Shown here: positions 15,607 through 25,737 of the stretch, in pieces
How positions within the stretch are numbered: position 1 is the stretch's first letter
How the letters are laid out: the number at the start of each line of letters is the position of its first letter
NCBI RefSeq assembly: GCF_030410515.1
Contig: NZ_JAUHHD010000004.1
Coordinates: forward strand, 186,001-250,000
Source of the DNA: Arthrobacter sp. YD4
Lineage (GTDB): Bacteria; Actinomycetota; Actinomycetes; Actinomycetales; Micrococcaceae
Direction of reading: 5' to 3'
DNA: 64,000 bases
Translations under genes and position numbers: made by a program
Notes under the pieces: generated by a model
Told to the model about the DNA's origin: nothing
What the model saw: only the letters and a program-made list of their open reading frames with translations
Database searches by the model: none

Positions 15607-16710
15607 GTGAACGAAACGATGACCAGCGCGGTCCACACCCCCGAACAAGCACCCACGATCGCCCGGCTGCACAACCCCGCGGTCCGCGGCTTCGCCTCCG
15701 ACAACTACTCCGGCGTGCACCCCGAGGTGCTGGCCGCCCTGGCCGCCGCCAACGAGGGCCACCAGGTCTCCTACGGCGAGGACGTTTACACCGCCCGCCT
15801 CCAGCAGCTGATGGAGGAACACTTCGGCACCGGCATCGAGTGCTTCCCGGTCTTCAACGGCACCGGCGCGAACGTGCTCTCCCTGCAGTCGCTGCTGCCC
15901 CGCTGGGGTGCGGTCATCTGCGCCTCCACCGCCCACATCAACATGGACGAGAACGGCGCCCCGGAGCGGATCGGCGGCATCAAGCTGCTGCAGGTCTCGA
16001 CGCCGGACGGCAAGCTGACCCCCGCGTTGATCGACCAGGAGGCCTGGGGCTGGGGCGATGAGCACCGCGCCCAGCCGCTGGCCGTCTCCATCACCCAGAC
16101 CACCGAACTGGGCACCTGCTACACCCCGGAGGAAGTCCGGGCCATCGCCGAGCACGTGCACGCCAAGGGCATGAAGCTGCACATGGACGGCGCCCGGCTG
16201 GCCAACGCCGCCGCCCACCTGGGCGTGCCGCTGCGCGCCTTCACCCGCGACGCCGGCGTCGACATCCTCTCCTTCGGCGGCACCAAGAACGGCCTGCTGT
16301 TCGGCGAAGTGGTGGTGGCCCTCAACCCCGAGGCCGCCCACGGCCTGATCTACCTGCGCAAGATGAACATGCAGCTGGCCTCCAAGATGCGGTTCATGTC
16401 CGCGCAGTTCATCGCCCTGCTGGAGGGCGACCTGTGGCTGCGCTCGGCCTCGCACGCCAACGCCATGGCGGCCCGGCTGCGCGCCGGCGTCGAGTCCGTC
16501 CCCGGCGTCGAGCTGAGTCAGAAGACCGAGTCCAACGGCGTCTTCGCCATCCTTCCTCCCGGCGTGGCGGACCGGCTCCGCACCTCGTTCCGGTTCTACG
16601 ACTGGGACGAAGCGCGGCGCGAGGTGCGCTGGATGTGCTCCTTCGACACGACCGAGGACGACGTCGATGCCTTTGTCGCCGCCATCCGGCACGAACTCGC
16701 GGACCACTAG
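15607..16710 (+). CDS. ltaE: Low-specificity L-threonine aldolase
   Basis: 367 aa PLP enzyme (fold type I) that cleaves L-threonine and other beta-hydroxy amino acids to glycine and an aldehyde. FASDNYSGVHPEVL is the typical N-terminus. The PLP-Asp lies in KLHMDGARLANAAAHLG and the Schiff-base lysine is K227 in SFGGTKNGLLFGE. GTG 15607 is chosen; ATG 15619 is an in-frame alternative. Last gene of the DUF6421-SDR-aldolase cassette, which suggests a dedicated hydroxy-amino-acid pathway. Confidence 0.9.
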   Translation: MNETMTSAVHTPEQAPTIARLHNPAVRGFASDNYSGVHPEVLAALAAANEGHQVSYGEDVYTARLQQLMEEHFGTGIECFPVFNGTGANVLSLQSLLPRWGAVICASTAHINMDENGAPERIGGIKLLQVSTPDGKLTPALIDQEAWGWGDEHRAQPLAVSITQTTELGTCYTPEEVRAIAEHVHAKGMKLHMDGARLANAAAHLGVPLRAFTRDAGVDILSFGGTKNGLLFGEVVVALNPEAAHGLIYLRKMNMQLASKMRFMSAQFIALLEGDLWLRSASHANAMAARLRAGVESVPGVELSQKTESNGVFAILPPGVADRLRTSFRFYDWDEARREVRWMCSFDTTEDDVDAFVAAIRHELADH

Positions 16711-16767
16711 GCGTCCCTCCGCTCCGGCCCGGCGGCGAGCCTGCCCGGCCGGGGCGGACCCCGTGCT

Positions 16768-16773
16768 TACCCT
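16768..16773 (+). promoter_or_regulatory. Leaderless-type -10 box of the DUF3000 gene
   Basis: TACCCT followed by GTCCCT and GTG 16780, a 6-nt spacing. Confidence 0.45.
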
Positions 16774-16779
16774 GTCCCT

Positions 16780-17424
16780 GTGACTGCACTCGACCAGGCG
16801 CCGGCGGATTTCCTCTTCGCCCTGGGCACCCTCCGCGAAGCCCGCTGCCGCAGCGAATTGCGTCTCGACGAGATCCCCGCCCCCGCCCGGCTGGCACCCT
16901 TCGCCGTCGCCCTCGGCGCCGAGGTGGTGGGACCCGGCGACGGGACACCGGGCGCGGTCCACGGCCCCGCAGCTGCGGCGCTGGCACCGGCCGCCGGGAG
17001 CGACGACGTCGAACTCGCCACCGGCCGCTTCATCCTGCTGCACGACCCGGACGGGTCCGAGGTCTGGGACGGCGAATTCCGGATCGTCACCTACATCCGC
17101 GCCCAGCTCGAACCCGACATGGGCAACGACGAAATGCTGGGCTCCGTGGCCTGGACGTGGTTGGTCGAGGCACTGGAAAACCACCGGGCCCCGTACCGCT
17201 CCGCCGGCGGGACCGCCACCCGCGTTCTCTCGGAAAGCTTCGGCACGCTGGCGGACCGTCCCGGCACCATCGACATCGAGCTGCGGGCCTCCTGGACCCC
17301 GGAGGGACGGGACATCGGCGCCCACCTGGAGGCCTGGGCCGACATGGTCTGCACCTTCGCCGGGCTGCCGCCGCTTCCCGAGGGCGTGGCCGTGCTCCCG
17401 CGCCGGCGCCCCCGGCTCGCCTGA
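16780..17424 (+). CDS. DUF3000 family protein
   Basis: 214 aa. The family marks an actinobacterial block next to RNase D and dxs (Rv2680 in M. tuberculosis, from memory). Visible conserved parts are FLFALGTLREARCRSELRL near the start, RFILLHDPDGSEVWDGEFR in the middle, and the MLGSVAWTWLVEALE and DIELRASWTPEG segments. No catalytic signature or membrane segment. GTG start with no ribosome-binding site but a leaderless-type -10 box. The gene order before the 3'-5' exonuclease suggests an RNA-related role, which is only inference. Confidence 0.88.
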   Translation: MTALDQAPADFLFALGTLREARCRSELRLDEIPAPARLAPFAVALGAEVVGPGDGTPGAVHGPAAAALAPAAGSDDVELATGRFILLHDPDGSEVWDGEFRIVTYIRAQLEPDMGNDEMLGSVAWTWLVEALENHRAPYRSAGGTATRVLSESFGTLADRPGTIDIELRASWTPEGRDIGAHLEAWADMVCTFAGLPPLPEGVAVLPRRRPRLA

Positions 17425-17540
17425 GCACCCCTCCGGCGCCCCTGGGAGCACCGTTTACGCTCCTTGCAGGACCCTGCCGCGGTGTCCCGTCAAGCGGCTT
17501 TCGGCCTGCTCAGCGGGGTTATCGGTAAACTGGAGTCACC

Positions 17541-18923
17541 ATGACCGCTCAGATACCGGACTCCAGCCCCGCAGACACGGCTGACGCACCAGCCGCCGCC
17601 CCCACCGCCGCCGACACGTCGGCCGGCACGCCGGAGCCCGGAGGAGCCGAGCACATCACCGTCGAGGGCTTCGACAGCCTGGTTCCCGCGGTCATCGACC
17701 TGGACGCCCCGCGCGACGGCGTCCCCCTCGTGATCGAAACGCAGGCCGGCCTGGAACGGTGCGCAGCGGCCCTCGCCGCCGGCCACGGCCCCGCCGGCGT
17801 CGACGCCGAACGGGCCTCCGGCTTCCGCTACGGCCAGCGGGCCTTCCTGGTCCAGATCCGCCGCGAGGGGGCCGGAACCTGGCTGATCGACCCGGAACCC
17901 TTCCGCGACCTGACCATCATCAACGACGCGCTCCGCGGCGTGGAATGGATCCTGCACGCGGCAAGCCAGGACCTCCCCTGCCTCTCCGAGCTGGGCATGT
18001 GGCCGGACAAACTCTTCGACACCGAACTCGCCGCCCGGCTGGCCGGGCTTCCCCGGGTGGGCCTGGCCGCCGTGATCGAACAGCTCCTGGGCTTCGGCCT
18101 GGCGAAGGAACACTCCGCCGCAGACTGGTCCACCCGGCCGCTGCCCGAGCCCTGGCTGCGCTACGCCGCCCTCGACGTCGAGGTCCTCACCGAGCTCCGC
18201 GAGGAACTGATCGAATTGTTGACCGCGGACGGCAAGCTGGAGTACGCCGAGCAGGAATTCGCCGCGATCCTTGAGGCCGGACAGGCGCCGCCGCGGGTGG
18301 ATCCGTGGCGCAAGACCTCCGGCCTGCACCAGATCCGCGACCGCCGGCAGCTCGCCGCGGTCCGCGAACTCTGGCTTGAGCGCGACTCGCTGGCCCAGAA
18401 GCGCGACGTCGCCCCCGGCCGGCTGATCCCCGATTCCTCCCTGGTGGCCGCGGCGAAGGCGATGCCCACCACGGTCCCGCAGCTGCTGGGCACCAAGGGC
18501 TTCCACGGCCGGGCCGCCCAGCGCGAGGCCCCGCGCTGGCTCCGCTGCATCAGCACCGCTCGCAACCTTGAGGATCTGCCTCCGCTGCACCTGCCCACCA
18601 ACGCTCCCCCGCCGCCGCGCGTCTGGGCCGATCGTGACCCCGAGGCCGCGGCACGCCTGGCCACCGCACGTCCCCGGCTCCAGGCGCTGGCCGAGGAACT
18701 GAACCTGCCGGTGGAGAACCTGCTCACCCCCGACTTCCTGCGCCGCGTGGCGTGGCGCCCGCCGGCCGAGGTCAGCGAGGAGGGCATCGCCGAGGAGTTG
18801 CAGAACCTCGGCGCCCGCCAGTGGCAGATCGAGCTCACCGCCGGGCTGATCGCGGACTCGTTCCTCAACCCGCAGCCGCTGCCGCCCAAGGAACCCAAGC
18901 CGGTCACGCCGCCCGCCGTCTGA
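17541..18923 (+). CDS. RNase D-like 3'-5' exonuclease with HRDC domain
   Basis: 460 aa. After a disordered Ala/Pro N-terminus (1-50), the DEDD exonuclease domain covers about 65-240. Motif I is GVDAERASGFRY (D88, E90), motif II lies in WILHAASQDLPCL, and motif III is LRYAALDVEVLTEL (Tyr and Asp). The HRDC domain is at about 290-370 (KTSGLHQIRDRRQLAAVRELW). It probably trims structured RNAs such as tRNA 3' ends. A TAAACT hexamer lies 9 nt before the ATG. It follows DUF3000, as in other actinobacteria. Confidence 0.9.
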   Translation: MTAQIPDSSPADTADAPAAAPTAADTSAGTPEPGGAEHITVEGFDSLVPAVIDLDAPRDGVPLVIETQAGLERCAAALAAGHGPAGVDAERASGFRYGQRAFLVQIRREGAGTWLIDPEPFRDLTIINDALRGVEWILHAASQDLPCLSELGMWPDKLFDTELAARLAGLPRVGLAAVIEQLLGFGLAKEHSAADWSTRPLPEPWLRYAALDVEVLTELREELIELLTADGKLEYAEQEFAAILEAGQAPPRVDPWRKTSGLHQIRDRRQLAAVRELWLERDSLAQKRDVAPGRLIPDSSLVAAAKAMPTTVPQLLGTKGFHGRAAQREAPRWLRCISTARNLEDLPPLHLPTNAPPPPRVWADRDPEAAARLATARPRLQALAEELNLPVENLLTPDFLRRVAWRPPAEVSEEGIAEELQNLGARQWQIELTAGLIADSFLNPQPLPPKEPKPVTPPAV

Positions 18924-18978
18924 CGGTATGGAGACACTCCGAAGTCATTGAACGCGCCGACATCGTTGAACAGGCTCC

Positions 18979-19007
18979 TTGCTTGTGATGTTACTCACGA
19001 GTAACAT
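18979..19007 (+). promoter_or_regulatory. Promoter with overlapping palindromic operator for the beta-oxidation operon
   Basis: A -35 box TTGCTT (18979-18984) and a -10 box TAACAT (19002-19007) are 17 bp apart. The 20-bp palindrome at 18988-19007, ATGTTACTC-AC-GAGTAACAT, has perfect 9-bp arms. It fills the spacer and covers the -10, so a bound dimer would block polymerase. The position and symmetry suggest a TetR-family fatty-acid regulator; the protein is not encoded nearby. Confidence 0.75.
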
Positions 19008-19098
19008 TGCTAGCGATGCCGCCAGGGCCATCCCGCGCACCAGCCGTCACCGGCCGCGGGGACGGGCCCGGCACCCCTGTCTCAATGAGGAGTTACAC

Positions 19099-20403
19099 GT
19101 GAGCCAAGACAGCCCCAGCGGAGCCCGCAGCAGCGGCACCCCCCGCTCCGCCCACCGCGCCGTGCGCGACGTCGTCTTCGTCGACGGCGTGCGCACCCCA
19201 TTCGGCCGCGCCGGCGAGAAAGGCATCTACGCCGGGACCCGCGCCGATGACCTGGTGGTCAAGTGCATCCGCGAGCTGATGCGCCGCAACCCCTCCCTCC
19301 CGGCCGGGCGGATCGACGAGGTCGCCATCGCCGCCACCACGCAGACCGGTGACCAGGGCCTGACCATCGGCCGCACCGCGGCCCTGCTCGCCGGCCTGCC
19401 CCGCACCGTTCCCGGCTTCGCCATCGACCGCATGTGCGCGGGCGCCATGACCGCCGTCACCACCACCGCCAGCGGCATCGGCTTCGGCGCCTACGACGTC
19501 GTCATCGCCGGCGGCGTCGAACACATGGGCAACCACCCGATGGGCGCCGGCGCGGACCCGAACCCGCGGTTCATGTCCGAGCGGATCGTGGACCCCGCCG
19601 CACTGAACATGGGCAACACGGCCGAGAACCTGCACGACCGGTTCCCCGCCATCACCAAGGAGCGCACCGACGCCTACGCCGTCGCCTCCCAGGACAAGCT
19701 CGCCGCGGCCTACGCCAAGGAGCAGATCCAGCCGGACCTGGTCCCCGTGGCCACCATGAAGCCGGGCCAGGGCTGGACCGTGAACTCCGTGGACGAGCCT
19801 CCCCGCCCCGGCACCACGGTGGAGGACCTCGCCGGGCTGCGCACGCCGTTCCGCGCGCACGGCCGTGTCACCGCCGGCAATGCCGCCGGACTCAACGACG
19901 GCGCCACCGCCGCACTGCTGGCCTCCGCCGACGCCGCCGAGGAACTGGGCCTGCCGGTCAAGATGCGCCTGGTCAGCTACGCCTTTGCCGGCGTCGAACC
20001 CGAGGTCATGGGCATCGGCCCGGTCCCGGCCACCGAAAAGGCGCTGAAGAACGCCGGCCTCGGCATCGAGGACATCGGCCTGTTCGAGATCAACGAGGCC
20101 TTCGCCGTGCAGGTGCTCAGCTTCCTGGACCACTTCGGGATCGCCGACGACGACCCCCGGGTCAACCGCTACGGCGGCGCGATCGCCGTCGGCCACCCGC
20201 TGGCCTCCTCGGGCGTGCGCCTGATGAACCAGCTGGCCCGCCAGTTCGAAGAGGACCCGTCAGTCCGCTACGGCATGACCACCATGTGCATTGGCCTGGG
20301 CATGGGCGCCACCGTCATCTGGGAGAACCCGCACCACGCCGACTACGGCACCGAGACCACCACCACGGGCGACACCGCCACCGAGACGGGAGCAGCAGCA
20401 TGA
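19099..20403 (+). CDS. fadA: Acetyl-CoA C-acyltransferase (3-ketoacyl-CoA thiolase)
   Basis: 434 aa. It performs the last step of fatty acid beta-oxidation, cleaving 3-ketoacyl-CoA with CoA. The nucleophilic Cys is C113 in DRMCAGAM. The EINEAFAVQ block, the His in AIAVGHPLASSG, and the second catalytic Cys in TTMCIGLGMG are all present. GTG 19099 is preceded by GAGGAG. The stop overlaps the ATG of the multifunctional alpha-subunit gene, forming a two-gene fadAB-type operon. Expression is probably controlled by the palindrome about 90 bp upstream. Confidence 0.95.
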   Translation: MSQDSPSGARSSGTPRSAHRAVRDVVFVDGVRTPFGRAGEKGIYAGTRADDLVVKCIRELMRRNPSLPAGRIDEVAIAATTQTGDQGLTIGRTAALLAGLPRTVPGFAIDRMCAGAMTAVTTTASGIGFGAYDVVIAGGVEHMGNHPMGAGADPNPRFMSERIVDPAALNMGNTAENLHDRFPAITKERTDAYAVASQDKLAAAYAKEQIQPDLVPVATMKPGQGWTVNSVDEPPRPGTTVEDLAGLRTPFRAHGRVTAGNAAGLNDGATAALLASADAAEELGLPVKMRLVSYAFAGVEPEVMGIGPVPATEKALKNAGLGIEDIGLFEINEAFAVQVLSFLDHFGIADDDPRVNRYGGAIAVGHPLASSGVRLMNQLARQFEEDPSVRYGMTTMCIGLGMGATVIWENPHHADYGTETTTTGDTATETGAAA

Positions 20404-22565
20404 GCGCCGCCGATTTCCAGAAACTTGCCACCCTGTTTCCGAACGAGACGGTGACCCACTCCTACGTCCAGGACATCGAGCTTCCAGCCGTGAACGGCAC
20501 CAGCCCGGGCACATTCGCGCTGGTCACCCTCGACAATGGCCTGGACCACTCCAAGCCCACCACCCTGGGCCCGAACACCCTGGTGGAGCTGGGCACCGTC
20601 CTCGAGGGCCTGCGCGAGCGGGCCGCCCGCGGCGAGATCGTCGGCGTCGGCGTCACCGGCAAGCCGTACTTCCTGGTCGCCGGCGCGGACCTGTCCACGG
20701 TCAAGTCGGTCAGCGGCCGCGAGCAGGGCCTCTGGATGGCCCAACTGGGCCACGAGGTCTACTCCACCCTGGCGAATCTGGGCGTGCCGAGCTTCGCGTT
20801 CATCAACGGCCTGGCCCTGGGCGGCGGGCTGGAGATCGCGCTGCAGTCGACCTACCGCACGGTCTCCACCGGTGCGGGTGCCCTGGCGCTGCCGGAGGCA
20901 TTCATCGGCCTGGTTCCGGGCTGGGGCGGCGTGTACATCCTGCCGCGGCTGATCGGGCCGGAGAACGCCGTCAAGGTGATGATCGAGAACCCGCTGAGCA
21001 ACAACCGCACCCTGACCGGACCGCAGGCCTTCGACCTCGGCGTCGCGGACGCGATCTTCGAGCCGGCCGACTTCGTGGAGCAGTCCGTGGCCTGGGCCGC
21101 GAAGGTGATCGCCGGCGTCGAAACCCCGGCACGCGCCGCCGCCGTCGACCCCGCCGATCCCGCGGTCGCCGAGCGCTGGGCCGGCGCGGTCGCCGCGGGA
21201 CGGGCGTTCGTGGAGGCCAAGACCTCCAACGCTTCCCCCGCCCCGGCCAAGGTCCTGGACGTCCTCGAGGCCAACCGCACCATGACCCAGGCCGAGTCGG
21301 CCGAGCTGGAGTGCCAGACCCTCGCCGACCTGATGCAGACCGACGAGTTCCGCTCCACCGTGTACGCCTTCCTGGACCTGGTGCAGCGCCGGGCCAAGCG
21401 GCCCGCAGGGGCCCCGGACCGCAAGCTCGCCCGGCCGGTGACCAAGGTCGGCGTCGTCGGCGCGGGCCTGATGGCCGGCCAGCTGGCGCTGCTGCTCGCC
21501 CGCCAGCTCAAGGTCCCCGTGGTGATGACGGACATCGACCAGGCCCGCGTGGACAAGGGCGTCACCTACGTCCACGGCGAGGTCGACAAGCTGCTGGCGA
21601 AGAAGCGGATCAGCCCTGACGCCGCGAACCGCACCAAGGCACTGGTCAGCGGTTCGGTGTCCAAGGAAGCCTTCGCCGACGCCGACTTCGTGATCGAGGC
21701 TGTCTTCGAGGAACTCAACGTCAAGAAGCAGGTGTTCAAGGAGGTCGAGGCGATCGTCTCGCCCGAGTGCATCCTGGCCACCAACACCTCCTCGCTCTCG
21801 GTCACCGCCATGGCGGAGGACCTGGAGCACCCGGAACGCCTGGTGGGCTTCCACTTCTTCAACCCGGTGGCCGTGATGCCGCTGCTGGAGATCGTCCGGG
21901 CGCCGAAGACTGACGACGCCGTGCTGGCCACCGCGTTCGTCCTCGCCAAGGGACTCAAGAAGTCCGCCGTCCTCGTCAAGGACGCCGCGGCGTTCGTGGT
22001 CAACCGGATCCTGCTGCGGCTCATGGGCGAGGTCACGGCCGCGTTCGACGAGGGCACCCCGGCCGACGTCGCGGACAATGCCCTGCGCCCGATGGGCCTG
22101 CCCATGACGCCGTTCGTGCTCGGCGCCATGGTGGGACTGCCGGTCGCGCAGCACGTCCAGGAATCCCTGCACGAGGCCTTCGGCGATCGGTTCCCGGTCT
22201 CGAAGAACCTGCAGGCCCTGATCGACAACGGCGTGACCTCCGTCTGGGACCCCGCCTCCGTGAAGGCCGGCGCCCCCCGGATCCCCGAGGAAACGCTGGC
22301 GCTGATGAGCTTCGGTGACTCGGCCTCGACCGGCGAGGACGTGCTGCGCCGGGTGCAGGACGCCTTGGCCGAGGAGATCGGGCTGATGCTCTCCGAGGGC
22401 GTCGTGGCCGGGCCGGAGGACATTGACCTCTGCATGATCCTGGGTGCCGGCTGGCCGATGTTCCTGGGCGGCATCACCCCCTACCTGGACCGGGTGGGCG
22501 CCTCGGAGCGGGTCAACGGGAAGAAGTTCCTGCCCGCGGGCGTGGCCTCGGAGCCGGCCGCGTAG
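20400..22565 (+). CDS. fadB: Multifunctional enoyl-CoA hydratase / 3-hydroxyacyl-CoA dehydrogenase
   Basis: 721 aa, usual length for FadB/FadJ. The crotonase domain is at about 10-250, with the oxyanion-hole GVTGKPYFLVAGADLS, LALGGGLEIALQS and catalytic Glu region ALPEAFIGLVPGWGG. The NAD-binding dehydrogenase domain begins near 345 with VGVVGAGLMAGQLA. HFFNPVAVMPLLEIV supplies the catalytic His, and the C-terminal dimerisation domain follows after about 540. The ATG overlaps the thiolase stop (ATGA). Together the pair gives a complete beta-oxidation cycle after acyl-CoA dehydrogenation. A strong terminator follows. Confidence 0.95.
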   Translation: MSAADFQKLATLFPNETVTHSYVQDIELPAVNGTSPGTFALVTLDNGLDHSKPTTLGPNTLVELGTVLEGLRERAARGEIVGVGVTGKPYFLVAGADLSTVKSVSGREQGLWMAQLGHEVYSTLANLGVPSFAFINGLALGGGLEIALQSTYRTVSTGAGALALPEAFIGLVPGWGGVYILPRLIGPENAVKVMIENPLSNNRTLTGPQAFDLGVADAIFEPADFVEQSVAWAAKVIAGVETPARAAAVDPADPAVAERWAGAVAAGRAFVEAKTSNASPAPAKVLDVLEANRTMTQAESAELECQTLADLMQTDEFRSTVYAFLDLVQRRAKRPAGAPDRKLARPVTKVGVVGAGLMAGQLALLLARQLKVPVVMTDIDQARVDKGVTYVHGEVDKLLAKKRISPDAANRTKALVSGSVSKEAFADADFVIEAVFEELNVKKQVFKEVEAIVSPECILATNTSSLSVTAMAEDLEHPERLVGFHFFNPVAVMPLLEIVRAPKTDDAVLATAFVLAKGLKKSAVLVKDAAAFVVNRILLRLMGEVTAAFDEGTPADVADNALRPMGLPMTPFVLGAMVGLPVAQHVQESLHEAFGDRFPVSKNLQALIDNGVTSVWDPASVKAGAPRIPEETLALMSFGDSASTGEDVLRRVQDALAEEIGLMLSEGVVAGPEDIDLCMILGAGWPMFLGGITPYLDRVGASERVNGKKFLPAGVASEPAA

Positions 22566-22584
22566 GCTGCCGGCCTGGTCAAAG

Positions 22585-22626
22585 CGCCGCCGTTTTCTGC
22601 CCCCGGGCGGTAAACGGCGGCGTTTT
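22585..22626 (+). terminator. Rho-independent terminator after the fadAB-type operon
   Basis: CGCCGCCGTTT (22585-22595) pairs with AAACGGCGGCG (22612-22622), followed by TTTT. It lies between convergent genes and may serve both. Confidence 0.88.
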
Positions 22627-22679
22627 GCTGTGTCTGCTCACTTTGCTGTGTCTGCCGCTACCGCTGCCTCCTTGGGCGG

Positions 22680-23027
22680 CTAACACTCGCAGATCATCAG
22701 GAGGTTGCCGTCCGGGTCGCGGAAGGTGAACCACCGGCCGTCCGTGATGTCCATGACTTCCCCGCCGAGGCCGGTCAGGTGGCGGTGGGCGGCGTCGATG
22801 TCGCCGGTGTTCAGGTGGAAGGCCGGCGCCCGGAACACCGCGTCCGGGGAGAAGATTTTGCTGTCCAGGACCAGCCCGGCCCCGGTCATCGGCAGGAGGT
22901 AGAGGTGGTCGAAGAGAATCTCACCGTCCGCCGGTACGCCCAAGAGGCCGCAGTACCAGTCCCTCGCGGCCGCGATGTCGCTGACGGGGACGAAGACTGT
23001 GCCGATCTCGGCGCGGACGGGATTCAT
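22680..23027 (-). CDS. VOC (glyoxalase/bleomycin resistance) family protein
   Basis: 115 aa, a single vicinal-oxygen-chelate domain of two beta-alpha-beta-beta-beta modules. TVFVPVSDIAAARDWYCGLLG starts module one and AFHLNTGDIDAAHRHLTGLG module two. The ending RDPDGNLLMICEC is typical. Substrate cannot be read from sequence: possibilities are dioxygenase, glyoxalase, or drug binding. A GGAGG ribosome-binding site precedes the ATG. It stands alone, convergent with the beta-oxidation operon. Confidence 0.88.
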   Translation of the reverse strand: MNPVRAEIGTVFVPVSDIAAARDWYCGLLGVPADGEILFDHLYLLPMTGAGLVLDSKIFSPDAVFRAPAFHLNTGDIDAAHRHLTGLGGEVMDITDGRWFTFRDPDGNLLMICEC

Positions 23028-23181
23028 GGGCGGCGGACCTCCGATTGGTTGATGCCCCTCTCCTGCGGACGGGAGAGGGATGGGAAACTGCCCCGCACTC
23101 TACCGGGAGGGGCGGACCGCACAGCGGAAGCCGTACGGTGCGCCCGCACGTTCTGCACGTTCGGCACCACGGGGGTCCGCC

Positions 23182-23766
23182 CTACTTGCTCCCGCCTCGG
23201 GCCGGCGCCGACGACTGCCCGCCCGCGCCGGTTCCACTGCCGCCGGCGGTGCCGGTGGTCCCACCGGTGCCGGCCTGGCCGCCGCGGCGGCCCTGGCCAG
23301 ACGTCGTGCTACCGGCGCCTCCGCCGTTCTGGGAGCCGGCGTTGCCGCCGTTCTGGAAGGTCCCGAAGTTGGCCCGCTGGGAGCGGTTGCCGGCGTCGAT
23401 CTGCTTTTGCACGGCGGAGCCCGCGAACATGCCGCCGGCCACGAGGGCGACGCAGACGAGGATCTTGGTGGACCGGCCCATGACGTAGCGGCTGCGCGGG
23501 ACGAACGGCTCGTCCGCGGCGTCCGGCAGTTCCGGGGCCGACGCCGGCAGCTCCGCCGTGTGCAGCGCCTCCGTCGCCGTACCGGTGGGCAGCGCCTCCG
23601 TGGCCGGGTGCGGGCCTCCCCAGGACCCGGCCTCCGCCGGCACCGGCAGCGCCTGGGTGCCGGCGGCTTCGGCGTCCGTCCCCCCAAGGGCGGCCCCGCC
23701 GTCGTTCTCCCCAACGTTCCCGCGGCGGCGGCGTGCGCCCTCGGCGCCGGCAAATACGTTCTTCAT
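23182..23766 (-). CDS. Single-pass membrane protein with Gly-rich tail, last gene of the MacAB-like operon
   Basis: 194 aa starting [16 protein letters not shown]. The N-terminal half (about 1-95) is acidic, Ala/Pro rich and probably cytoplasmic and disordered. One membrane segment lies at about 103-120 ([16 protein letters not shown]). The C-terminal half is Gly/Ser/Gln/Thr rich and would face outward. I recognise no family. AGGA lies 6 nt before the ATG; an in-frame ATG at 23781 overlaps the permease stop. Its place directly after the permease suggests a role in the exporter, perhaps as an accessory or anchor. Confidence 0.78.
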   Translation of the reverse strand: MKNVFAGAEGARRRRGNVGENDGGAALGGTDAEAAGTQALPVPAEAGSWGGPHPATEALPTGTATEALHTAELPASAPELPDAADEPFVPRSRYVMGRSTKILVCVALVAGGMFAGSAVQKQIDAGNRSQRANFGTFQNGGNAGSQNGGGAGSTTSGQGRRGGQAGTGGTTGTAGGSGTGAGGQSSAPARGGSK

Positions 23767-23773
23767 GGCTGTC

Positions 23774-25014
<1,241 letters not shown>

Positions 25015-25018
<4 letters not shown>

Positions 25019-25734
25019 TGCGCCGCCGCCAGGGCGGGGACGCGGAGCGGACGCTGCCGGACGTCGGAGATGATCCGCCCGTCCTGCATCCGGACCACGC
25101 GGCCGGCGCGCTCCGCCACGTCCATCTCGTGGGTGATCATGACGATGGTGCGGCCGGCCGCGTGCAGCCGTTCGAACAGGTCGAGGATCTCGTCGGAGGA
25201 CCGGGAATCGAGGGCGCCGGTGGGTTCGTCGGCGAGGAGCAGCACGGGGTTGGTGACCAGCGCCCGGGCGATCGCCACGCGCTGCTGCTGGCCGCCGGAA
25301 AGCTGGGAGGGTTTGTGGTCGGCGCGGCTGGCGAGGCCGACGGCGTCGAGCATCGCCAGCGCCCGGGTGTGCCGTTCCTGCCGGCCGACGCCCGCGTAGG
25401 CGAGCGGCATGGCCACGTTGTCCGCGGCTTTGGTGCGGGAGATGAGGTTGAAGTTCTGGAAGACGAAGCCGATCTTGCGGTTGCGGATCTGCGCCTGCTG
25501 GTACTCGTCCAGGTCCGCGGTGCGGATGCCGTCGAGGAAGTAGCCGCCCGAGGTGGGGGCGTCCAGGCAGCCGATGATGTTCATCATGGTGGATTTGCCG
25601 GACCCGGAGGCGCCGATGATGGCCACGAAGTCACCGCGTTCGATGCCGATGCTGACACCGTCCAGGGCCCGGACCTCGGCCTCTCCCCTGCCATAGACCT
25701 TGCTGACGTTGGTCAGCTCGATGACCGCCGCCAT
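25015..25734 (-). CDS. MacB/LolD-type ABC transporter ATP-binding protein
   Basis: 239 aa. Complete nucleotide-binding domain: Walker [10 protein letters not shown] (about 40-48), Q-loop FQNFNLI, signature [15 protein letters not shown], Walker [13 protein letters not shown] and H-loop MITHEM. The LSGGQQQR and EPTGALDS pattern is typical of the LolD/MacB subfamily. It starts 3 nt after the upstream adaptor-protein stop and overlaps the permease start, so it is strictly co-transcribed. Confidence 0.95.
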
Positions 25735-25737
25735 GGC

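Noticed and set aside
19434..22565. A 1043-residue open frame on the plus strand
   Set aside because: Its first 320 residues are an out-of-frame reading of the thiolase gene (Arg/His/Gly rich). Only the part from 20400 is a real protein.
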